Source: Henriciella aquimarina (GTDB taxonomy: Bacteria; Pseudomonadota; Alphaproteobacteria; Caulobacterales; Hyphomonadaceae). Taken from it: a stretch of 64,000 nt of DNA. The notes under the pieces were generated by a model that was given only the letters and a program-made list of their open reading frames with translations, was not told where the DNA came from and searched no databases. The translations under genes and the position numbers were made by a program. Below are positions 1-7,091 of the stretch, piece by piece; within the stretch, counting starts at the first letter, position 1, and the number at the start of each line of letters is the position of its first letter. Location: assembly GCF_002088975.1 (NCBI RefSeq), contig NZ_NCST01000132.1:62001-126000 (forward strand), written 5' to 3'.

Positions 1-183
1 TGGCGTCACACACTCAACCGCAAGGTCTGGAAACTGGCCGGGGCGAATGCCCCCTTCTCCCTCACAGCGCGACTGAAGCGCCGCATGGACCAGATCGCTG
101 TCAGCGAGTTCGCCGTCCTGCCGCGTCTTCATGCCTTTGGCTATGCCCTGATGTCGCGTACCCTGCTGCGCAAACGGGCCTGA
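1..183 (+). CDS. C-terminal fragment of an unrecognised protein
   Basis: An open frame enters from the left edge and stops with TGA at 181-183, giving the last 60 residues of a protein. The fragment is basic (many Arg and Lys, including the final residues LLRKRA) and contains no motif I recognise. The frame has the same codon character as its neighbours, so I take it as a real gene end rather than chance. A short inverted repeat follows at 208-225. Function cannot be stated from this piece. Confidence 0.5.
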   Translation, partial: WRHTLNRKVWKLAGANAPFSLTARLKRRMDQIAVSEFAVLPRLHAFGYALMSRTLLRKRA

Positions 184-207
184 CGGTCACAAAGCCGCAC
201 TTTTCGT

Positions 208-225
208 CTGTTGCCATTGCAACAG
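208..225 (+). other. Short perfect inverted repeat downstream of the partial gene
   Basis: Seven-base arms CTGTTGC and GCAACAG enclose a 4-base loop. There is no T-run after it, so it is at best a weak terminator of the partial gene. It could also be an operator for the amidohydrolase pair at 279. A second stem (TATGAC/GTCATA, 242-259) lies between it and that gene's start. Confidence 0.35.
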
Positions 226-278
226 CTTGCGAATTGGTCAGTATGACGAGAAAGTCATAAGCTGTCAGAGGGGCTTTC

Positions 279-1700
279 ATGAAAACGTCTTTGAGCGTCG
301 CTGCGGCGGTCGCAGTGCTTCTCAGTGTCGGCGCCTGCGGCGGCGATGGTGGGGACGAGACACCCGATAAGCAGGCAAGCAACGAAAAGGCCTTCGACAA
401 GGATCCCTATCCGTCGACCTACAACGCCTATCCCGCAGGCGCGGTTTTGCTTCAGGGCGCCACGGTCTATGACGGGCTTGGCGGCATCGCCGAAAACCAG
501 GACGTGCTGCTGAAGGATGGCGCCATCGAGGCAATTGGCGAAGACCTTGAAGCCGGAGAGGATGTCGAGGTGATCGACGCCACCGGCAAATACGTCACGC
601 CGGGCATCATCGACAATCACTCCCACCTTGGCGTCTACCCCTCGCCGAGTGTCAGCGCCCATCAGGACGGCAATGAAATCTCCGCGCCTGTGACGGCGGA
701 AGTCTGGGCCGAGCACGGCCTCTGGCCACAAGATCCGGGCTTCAACCGGGCTCGCGCGGGCGGGGTGACCTCGATGCAGATCCTGCCGGGCTCCGCCAAT
801 CTCTTCGGCGGGCGCGGCGTGATCATCAAGAATGTACCGGCCCGCAGCGTCCAGGGCATGAAATTCCCCGACGCGCCCTACACGCTGAAGATGGCCTGCG
901 GGGAAAACCCGAAGCGCGTTTATGGCTATGGCAATGGCCGCTATCCGGGCGGCGCGCCGTTCTCGCGCATGGGCAACATGGCCGGCTATCGCGGCGCCTG
1001 GATCGACGCCCAGGAATACAAGGCCAAGTGGGACAAATGGGAAGAGGAAGGCGGCGACCAGCCGGCCCGCGATCTTGAGCTCGACACGCTCAAGGGTGTG
1101 CTCGAAGGCGACATCCTCGTCCACATGCACTGCTACCGCGCAGACGAGATGATGCAGATCATCGATATGTCGAAGGAGTTCGACTACAAGATCTCCTCCT
1201 TCCACCACGCCGTCGAAAGCTACAAGATTGCCGACACGCTGGCCGAGGAAGACATCTGTTCCTCGATGTGGGCGGACTGGTGGGGCTTCAAGATGGAGGC
1301 CTATGACGGCATTCGTGAGAATATTCCCTTTGTCCACAATGCCGGGGCCTGCGCCATCGTGCATTCCGACAGCGACATCGGCATCCAGCGCCTGAACCAG
1401 GAGGCCGCGAAGGCCCTGGCCGATGGCAAGCGGGTCGGCCTCGAGATCTCGAAGGCCGAAGCCTGGACATGGCTGTCGGCGAACCCGGCCAAATCCCTCG
1501 GCATCTTCGACCAGACCGGCTCTCTGGAACCCGGCAAGGACGCCGATGTCGTCCTCTGGTCGACAGATCCGTTCAGTGTCTACGCGCAGGCCGAGAAGGT
1601 CTTTGTCGACGGGGCCCTGATGTATGACCGGGACGATCCGGACTATCAGCCCGTCAGCGATTTTGAACTTGGCCAGCCCGGCGAAGGAGACGTGAAATGA
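279..1700 (+). CDS. Amidohydrolase-family lipoprotein, probable metal-dependent hydrolase
   Basis: 473 residues. The N-terminus is a lipoprotein signal with lipobox VGAC, so the enzyme is probably membrane-anchored on the periplasmic side. It carries the amidohydrolase (imidazolonepropionase-like) pattern: TPGIIDNHSHLG with the metal-binding His114-x-His116, further histidines in HMHCYRADE and SFHHAVE, an Asp in HSDSD, and the family ending in which a LEPGKDADVV element precedes the last strand. The substrate is unknown; relatives act on cyclic amides, imides and peptides. AGAGGGGC precedes the ATG. The stop overlaps the start of the next gene by 4 bases (ATGA), so the two are translationally coupled and probably form a complex. 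Confidence 0.85.
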   Translation: MKTSLSVAAAVAVLLSVGACGGDGGDETPDKQASNEKAFDKDPYPSTYNAYPAGAVLLQGATVYDGLGGIAENQDVLLKDGAIEAIGEDLEAGEDVEVIDATGKYVTPGIIDNHSHLGVYPSPSVSAHQDGNEISAPVTAEVWAEHGLWPQDPGFNRARAGGVTSMQILPGSANLFGGRGVIIKNVPARSVQGMKFPDAPYTLKMACGENPKRVYGYGNGRYPGGAPFSRMGNMAGYRGAWIDAQEYKAKWDKWEEEGGDQPARDLELDTLKGVLEGDILVHMHCYRADEMMQIIDMSKEFDYKISSFHHAVESYKIADTLAEEDICSSMWADWWGFKMEAYDGIRENIPFVHNAGACAIVHSDSDIGIQRLNQEAAKALADGKRVGLEISKAEAWTWLSANPAKSLGIFDQTGSLEPGKDADVVLWSTDPFSVYAQAEKVFVDGALMYDRDDPDYQPVSDFELGQPGEGDVK

Positions 1701-2962
1701 TCAGGACAGTTATTAGTGCCGGACTTGTCAGCCTCTCCCTGCCGCTGATGGCGTCGGCCCAGTCGGTCGCCGTGACCAATGCGAAACTCTGGACCGGTGA
1801 CGAACTGGTCGAGGGTGCCACAGTCGTCATCCAGGATGGCAAGGTTGCCGCAGCTGGTGAAGACGCAGACGTGCCGCAAGGCCTTGAGGTTGTGGACGCC
1901 GACGGGGCCTGGGTCACGCCCGGTATCTTCGCGCCCTATACGCAGATCGGCATTGTCGAGGTTGGCGCCGAGGACACGACCAATGACGCCGCCGCGCCGA
2001 TGTCCTCCTATGGGGCGGCTCTGGACATGGCCGATGCATTCAACCCGATGGAAACGACCATTCCGGTCACCCGCATCGAAGGGGTAACGCGGTTCGCCGT
2101 GGTGCCGGGCTTCGGCTCGACCCTGTTCGGCGGCCAGGGCTTTGTCGCCGACAGCTCCGGCGATGGCGACTCCATCACCAAGCCGGCCGCCTTCACTTTC
2201 ATCAATCTCGGTGAAGGCGGCGCAGCCCTGTCGGGCGGCTCACGGCCAGCGGCCTGGGCGACGCTTCGCGCTGCGCTGGTCGATGCCCGCACCTATCCCG
2301 CGCGCTACATCGCCAGCGACAAGGGCGACGCGCTTGGGCGCCTTGACGCGCAAGCCTTCTCGGCAGCCGCCAAGGGTCAGCAGCTCATCCTGATCGCCGT
2401 CGACCGCGCCAGTGACATCCGCCATATCATCGACCTCAAGGCCGACAATCCCGCGCTGAACATCGCCCTGGTCAGTGCCACGGAAGGCTGGATGGTCGCC
2501 GATGAACTGGCTGAAGCCGAGATTCCCGTCATCATCGACCCTTACGACAATCTCCCGGGCAGCTTCGAGACGCTCGGCGCCACGCAGGAGAACGCCCAGC
2601 GTCTCATCGACGCTGGCGTCGTCACGGCGATCAGCTATTTTGACGACAGCACGCACCAGGCCCGCCTTATACTGCAAGGCGCCGGCAATGCCGTGGCCAA
2701 TGGCGTCGATCATGAAGACGCGCTGCGGGCGATCACATCGGCTCCGGCGGAAATCTTCGGCACGCCTGAGCTGGGCTCACTGGAACCCGGCGATGTCGGC
2801 GACCTCGTGATCTGGGACGGCGATCCGCTGGAAGTGATGAGTGCGCCTACGCGGATCTATATCGACGGTGTTGAGCAATCGCTGGAAAGCCGCCAGACCG
2901 AGCTGCGCGACCGTTATCTCGATCTGGATGAAAGCGAAAAGCCGATGGCCTTCAAGCACTAG
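1697..2962 (+). CDS. Amidohydrolase-family paralogue lacking the metal-binding His-x-His
   Basis: 421 residues with a Sec-type signal peptide (cleavage after ASA, before QS), so exported but not lipid-anchored. The fold markers of the amidohydrolase family remain: the VTNAKLWTG opening strand, WVTPGIF, and the closing SLEPGDVGDLVIWDGDPL segment. Where the upstream paralogue has DNHSHLG this one has FAPYTQIG, and the position matching its HMHCYR reads IAVDRA, so at least three metal ligands are gone. That suggests a non-catalytic partner subunit or an altered chemistry. It overlaps the upstream gene by 4 bases, so one transcript and coupled translation are likely. Confidence 0.8.
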   Translation: MIRTVISAGLVSLSLPLMASAQSVAVTNAKLWTGDELVEGATVVIQDGKVAAAGEDADVPQGLEVVDADGAWVTPGIFAPYTQIGIVEVGAEDTTNDAAAPMSSYGAALDMADAFNPMETTIPVTRIEGVTRFAVVPGFGSTLFGGQGFVADSSGDGDSITKPAAFTFINLGEGGAALSGGSRPAAWATLRAALVDARTYPARYIASDKGDALGRLDAQAFSAAAKGQQLILIAVDRASDIRHIIDLKADNPALNIALVSATEGWMVADELAEAEIPVIIDPYDNLPGSFETLGATQENAQRLIDAGVVTAISYFDDSTHQARLILQGAGNAVANGVDHEDALRAITSAPAEIFGTPELGSLEPGDVGDLVIWDGDPLEVMSAPTRIYIDGVEQSLESRQTELRDRYLDLDESEKPMAFKH

Positions 2963-2971
2963 CTTGAAGGC

Positions 2972-3784
2972 CTAGCGGCGCGCGACATTCGAGACCTTCT
3001 CTAGCGGCTCGATGGTTTGGCCATAGCCGGCCTCGACCGGAATATGCAGGCATGGATTGCCGTTCTCGTCCTCGCCGACGACCGGCAGCACGGTCACCAC
3101 GCCTTCGCCCCTGAAACGGGCGATTGCGTCATCGACCCGTGCTGTCTCGGCGAGCTTTCCGAGATTCATGCGCGTCGGGAAGATGATGGTCGCCTCTCCG
3201 GCTTCCTCCATTTCCAGCGCCCGCGCCGGTTCGAGCCAGACGGAATCGGTTGTCTCCCGCCCATCATGACGGGCCAGCTGTTGGGGCGGCGTCGGAGCCA
3301 GATAGAAATGCGTGTCGAACCGCTTCGGCATCATGTCCGGCGTGATCCAGTGGCCGAAATGAACGAGACTGTCCAGCGCAAGGACGAGGCCATATTCCCT
3401 GACGAGTTCGATAAAGCTGTGCTCGCGCCGGTCGACAGCCGCCCGGAAAGGGCTCAACGCATCGGCGACATCTGCGCCCACCAGGGGCGCATCCGCCCCT
3501 CGCGCACCTGACGGGCGGGCCAAGATGATCCCGCTTTCCTCATAGGCTTCGCGAATGGCCGCAATTCTGGCCGCGCGTTCGGCGCCGGAAAAGTCGCCAT
3601 CGACCAGATCCGCCCACCCCTCAGAGGCATCCTCGTCATGTGTCTTGCCGCCCGGGAAGACCAGGGCGCCCGCCGCGAAATCGATCTGATAGTGACGTTC
3701 CACCATCAGGACCTCCAGCTGAGGAGCATCCCGGACCAGAAGTATGGTTGCTGAAAGATGCGGCGCAGCGTTTGTCTGACTCAC
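2972..3784 (-). CDS. NUDIX hydrolase
   Basis: 270 residues. The NUDIX box is split by an insertion: VFPGGKTHDED is followed by about 28 residues before the core REAYEESGI, which keeps the metal-binding REx2EE. This long-insert form resembles the NUDT19/CoA-diphosphatase-like branch, so a nucleoside-diphosphate-linked substrate such as a CoA derivative is plausible but not shown. The start is GTG at 3784, chosen because GGAGG sits six bases upstream. The gene is divergent from the EAL-like gene at 3903 and ends 10 bases from the convergent amidohydrolase pair. Confidence 0.8.
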   Translation of the reverse strand: MSQTNAAPHLSATILLVRDAPQLEVLMVERHYQIDFAAGALVFPGGKTHDEDASEGWADLVDGDFSGAERAARIAAIREAYEESGIILARPSGARGADAPLVGADVADALSPFRAAVDRREHSFIELVREYGLVLALDSLVHFGHWITPDMMPKRFDTHFYLAPTPPQQLARHDGRETTDSVWLEPARALEMEEAGEATIIFPTRMNLGKLAETARVDDAIARFRGEGVVTVLPVVGEDENGNPCLHIPVEAGYGQTIEPLEKVSNVARR

Positions 3785-3902
3785 TCTTATCCTCCCGAAA
3801 CTTCAGGCAAATTTTACGGAAATCCGCATTTTCGTATGCGCCTGATTTAAATCTTGCTGCGCTATGACTGCGCTTCCCGACAATCACAGACACAGGTGCG
3901 GC

Positions 3903-4589
3903 ATGCAACACGTCAGAACGCGCGTTCAGCCTCAAGGCGCGACATTTCCGGTTACACAACCCGTTCGGTTCGAGCCCGTCATACACCTGGTCAAAGGCGA
4001 TATCGTCAATCTGATCGCCGAGACGCCGAAGCGCTACGAAGAATTCGTAGCCTTCGGCCCGTCGGGCATGCTCGCCGACACGCCGTCGCCTGCCGCATGG
4101 CTGGCCGACATGGTCGAGACCGTCGCCCGCGCTGCGGCCGACGAAGCTGCGCACTCGCGTCCCCTGATGGTCTCTGCCCCTATCGCGGCCATGATGCACC
4201 CTGACACGCCGAGCGCCTGCGAAGCCGCTGCTGCGCGCAGCCGCATCCTGCCTCAGGAGATCTGCATCGAAGTCACCGACGCATCCCTCTCTCAATCGAA
4301 GAAGGACGTCACTCGCAGCATTGAAGCGCTGCGCCGCAAGGGGTTCCGTATCGCCATCGACGCCACGCAGACCTGGTGCACCCCGCTGGATACGGGCCTT
4401 CGCCTGATGCTCGACTCGGTGCGCATCGATGCTGGCGAACTCTGGCGCTCATCGGACCTGATGAACCGCGTCGAAGCAGCCGTCGCCTGCGGCATGGCCG
4501 TTATTGCGGAGAAAGCGCGTTACCGCGACGGGAGCGATCTTGCCGCGCTCGGGATCGATCTCGGCGCGCGTCCGCGCACAGACGCCTAG
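3903..4589 (+). CDS. Degenerate EAL-domain protein
   Basis: 228 residues from the ATG at 3903, chosen over an in-frame ATG at 3864 because AGGTG lies six bases upstream. The whole protein aligns by eye with an EAL domain: FEPVIHLVKGDIV corresponds to the usual YQPIVDLxTGxIV, ICIEVTDASL to LELEITES, LRRKGFRIAIDATQTW to LxxLGVRIALDDFGTG, and LDSVRIDAGEL to VDxLKIDxSFV. The catalytic residues are missing: the EAL tripeptide is absent, DDFG is DATQ, and the Lys of LKID is Arg. It is therefore unlikely to hydrolyse c-di-GMP and may be a binding or structural protein. Its stop overlaps that of the DUF2336 gene by 4 bases. Confidence 0.65.
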   Translation: MQHVRTRVQPQGATFPVTQPVRFEPVIHLVKGDIVNLIAETPKRYEEFVAFGPSGMLADTPSPAAWLADMVETVARAAADEAAHSRPLMVSAPIAAMMHPDTPSACEAAAARSRILPQEICIEVTDASLSQSKKDVTRSIEALRRKGFRIAIDATQTWCTPLDTGLRLMLDSVRIDAGELWRSSDLMNRVEAAVACGMAVIAEKARYRDGSDLAALGIDLGARPRTDA

Positions 4590-5758
4590 CCAGCCTGAAC
4601 CTGGCGCGGATGATCGTCCTCAGTCTCCTCGCCAGCGGCCTGCTCGGCATAGATATCCAGCTTGTCCAGAAGATAATCCAGGTCTTCCTTCGGGATGGCC
4701 TGGAACTGGGTCAGAACGCGCTCGATCATACGGGCGCGGAAACGTGCCTTGTCGTTCGGCCCGCCGTCCAGTTCGGTTTCATGGAAGACATTGACGGCCG
4801 CCTTGAAGGCCGGAAGCAGTTTTCGCGGCAGCCCGGCCCGGTCAAAGATGGCCGCAAGCCCGCGCGGGCCCGCATCATGGATCATGAGCCAGACACGGTT
4901 ATAAGGCACGCCTGAAAGCTCTGCGAGGGCCTGTTCGACGAACCTCATGTGTCCGATGCACAGCGCGCGCATGATCAGCGAATGGGTCAGGCGTCCATTC
5001 AGGTCGAGCTGATGGACGAAATATTCCATGTCGTGGCTGCGGTCAGCCTGCTCGACCAGGTCGATGGTCGCCCGTTCCCGCGTTCCCGAGGCCAGCTCAA
5101 TGGCGATCTGCGCGGGCAATTCATGCTTGTTGACCAGAAGGTCGAAAACCTGGCCGGAGACGAGAGAGACGAGCTTCTCGGCGATATGGACGGGAATGTG
5201 CTCGCGCCGGATAATCGCTTCCTTGAGGCCCTCATTGTCGGAGAAACGCTGGATGGACTGTTCATAGGCCTTGTTCGTCCAGCGGGCACCCTGGTTGCGC
5301 GCAAGCACGGTAACGGCCTCGGAGGCACCGTGTTCGCTGATCACTTCGCACAGCTCTTCATTGACGTGTTCGCGTGAAGCAATCGCCGCCTGCTTGGCAT
5401 CGGTCACCGCCAGGACAAGCTCGATAAGGTCTTCATCGGTGAAAGCAGGAGAATATTCGAGTACAGGCAGCGCGACCGCCTCAATGTCCTGGGCCAGCTT
5501 CAAGGCGACATCGCGCGGCAGGCGCGGCGAGTTTCTTAGCGTGACGGAGAGCGTGCGGCGCACAAGGTCTGCGGTGTCCTCGGCCAGGATCTGGATGATC
5601 TCTTCAGCATAGGTCCGCTCTTCGTCGCCGAGGGCGTCCGTGGCGATCCGACGGCAGAGACGATGGGCAATGCTTGCGCGCTCCTCCGGGGTCTCCCCTT
5701 TCATGAGCCGCTCTATGTCCTGGTCGGACAATTGCGGACGCATGCTTGCAATACTCAT
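4586..5758 (-). CDS. DUF2336-family protein
   Basis: 390 residues, rich in alpha-helix, with no signal peptide. It starts LSDQDIERLMKGETPEERASI and continues with HEAT-like helical repeats such as DVALKLAQDIEAVALPVLEYSP, the pattern of the DUF2336 family found mainly in alphaproteobacteria. The function is unknown. The N-terminal half (about residues 10-200) is the conserved part and the C-terminal part ends in an acidic tail. The gene is convergent with the degenerate EAL gene, overlapping by 4 bases. AAGG lies eight bases before the ATG. A CtrA-like motif sits upstream at 5815-5829, between this gene and the divergent CoA-transferase. Confidence 0.75.
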   Translation of the reverse strand: MSIASMRPQLSDQDIERLMKGETPEERASIAHRLCRRIATDALGDEERTYAEEIIQILAEDTADLVRRTLSVTLRNSPRLPRDVALKLAQDIEAVALPVLEYSPAFTDEDLIELVLAVTDAKQAAIASREHVNEELCEVISEHGASEAVTVLARNQGARWTNKAYEQSIQRFSDNEGLKEAIIRREHIPVHIAEKLVSLVSGQVFDLLVNKHELPAQIAIELASGTRERATIDLVEQADRSHDMEYFVHQLDLNGRLTHSLIMRALCIGHMRFVEQALAELSGVPYNRVWLMIHDAGPRGLAAIFDRAGLPRKLLPAFKAAVNVFHETELDGGPNDKARFRARMIERVLTQFQAIPKEDLDYLLDKLDIYAEQAAGEETEDDHPRQVQAG

Positions 5759-5814
5759 CTAACACGCCTTCTCTAGGGCCCGAATCTGATTTGCTGACAA
5801 TTGATCTGTGGCGG

Positions 5815-5829
5815 TTAATTTCCAGTTTA
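5815..5829. promoter_or_regulatory. CtrA-like binding motif (TTAA-N7-TTTA)
   Basis: TTAA and TTTA are separated by exactly seven bases, a 7 of 8 match to the TTAA-N7-TTAA site of the cell-cycle regulator CtrA. It lies in the 112-bp divergent space between the DUF2336 gene and the CoA-transferase, with a GANTC methylation site at 5782-5786. The motif is short and could be chance. Confidence 0.3.
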
Positions 5830-5870
5830 CCAATCCCGCAATTGCAGAAAGATAACAGGGGAGGAACCTT

Positions 5871-7091
5871 ATGCTCGAAGGCATCCGCGTAATCGAATAC
5901 GCGACTTACATGGCCGCGCCCGGCGCCGGCAGCATTCTCAGCGACTGGGGCGCTGAAGTCATCAAGATCGAACCGCCGGGCGGCGATCCGATCCGGAAAT
6001 TCTTCAAGACGCTCGGCACCGACATCCAGGACAATCCTGTCTTCGACTTCGACAATCGCGGCAAGAAGTCCGTCGCCCTCGACACCCGCACCGATGCCGG
6101 TCAGGCCATTTTGAGGGAACTGGCCGAAAGCGCCGATGTCTTCCTCACAAATGTCCGCCCCGGCGGGCTGGCCCGCTCCGGGCTCGATTATGACAGCCTG
6201 AAAGCAGTCAATCCGAAGCTCGTTTATTGCAGCCTGACCGGATACGGCCTCGATGGACCGGATGCCGACAAGCCGGGCTTCGATGTGGCGAGCTTCTGGT
6301 CCCGGTCGGGCGCGGCAAGCGCGACCATCCCGAAAGGCCAGGAGCCCTTCCCCTGCCGAACCGCCTTTGGCGATCACACGACCAGCATTTCCGCGGCCGC
6401 CGGCATCTGTGCCGCGCTGGTCGAGGCCGGCCGCACCGGCAAGGGGCGGCTCGTGGAAGCCTCCCTCCTGCGGACCGCGCTCTACACAATGGGGTCGGAC
6501 TTCGCGATCCAGCTCTTTTTCGGACGGCTGGGCTCCACCAAGGCCCGGCATGAGCAGACCGTGCCAATCATGAATTTCTTCCGCACAGCCGACGATCACT
6601 GGCTGTGTATTGTTGCCCGTCAGGGGGAATCCGACTGGGCACCGATCTGCCGGGTGATCGGACGCGAAGACCTGATCGATGACGAGCGGTTCAATTCCGC
6701 CAAGGGCAGACGCGCCAACGCCCGCGAATGCGTCGACATTCTCGATGCCGGATTTGGTCAGTTCACCCGCGAGGAGGCCGCAAGGCGCCTCGATGAGCAT
6801 GCCATCGCCTGGGCGCCAGTCCAGACCCTGGCCGAAGCCGCACAGGACCCGCAGGTCAAGGCCGCCGGCGGGATCGTCGATGTCCTCTCCTCGGCCGGTG
6901 ACGGGTCGAGCTACTCAGCCCCGGCCTCCCCGGTCCGTTTCCCCGGCGCAGACGATGGGCCGAAAGGCGCGGCTCCCCATTATGGCCAGCACACCCGCGA
7001 TATTCTGGCGAGCCTTGGGCGCAGTCAGGACGACCTCGTTCAGTTGCTCGACTCCGGTGTCATATCGGACGGGACAAAGCGGGCAAAATAA
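5871..7091 (+). CDS. Family III CoA-transferase (CaiB/BaiF family)
   Basis: 406 residues. The N-terminus GIRVIEYATYMAAPGAGSILSDWGAEVIKIEPPGGD is the family III signature in which a CoA-binding loop follows the first strand; the middle shows NVRPGGLARSGLDY and YCSLTGYGLDGPDA. Such enzymes move CoA between carboxylic acids or racemise 2-methylacyl-CoA. The segment GKGRLVEASLLRTALY matches the region holding the catalytic Asp of formyl-CoA transferase and of methylacyl-CoA racemase, but that position appears to be Arg201. The substrate is unknown. AGGGGAGGAA lies just upstream of the ATG. The 3' end overlaps the convergent peptidase gene by 52 bases. Confidence 0.85.
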   Translation: MLEGIRVIEYATYMAAPGAGSILSDWGAEVIKIEPPGGDPIRKFFKTLGTDIQDNPVFDFDNRGKKSVALDTRTDAGQAILRELAESADVFLTNVRPGGLARSGLDYDSLKAVNPKLVYCSLTGYGLDGPDADKPGFDVASFWSRSGAASATIPKGQEPFPCRTAFGDHTTSISAAAGICAALVEAGRTGKGRLVEASLLRTALYTMGSDFAIQLFFGRLGSTKARHEQTVPIMNFFRTADDHWLCIVARQGESDWAPICRVIGREDLIDDERFNSAKGRRANARECVDILDAGFGQFTREEAARRLDEHAIAWAPVQTLAEAAQDPQVKAAGGIVDVLSSAGDGSSYSAPASPVRFPGADDGPKGAAPHYGQHTRDILASLGRSQDDLVQLLDSGVISDGTKRAK

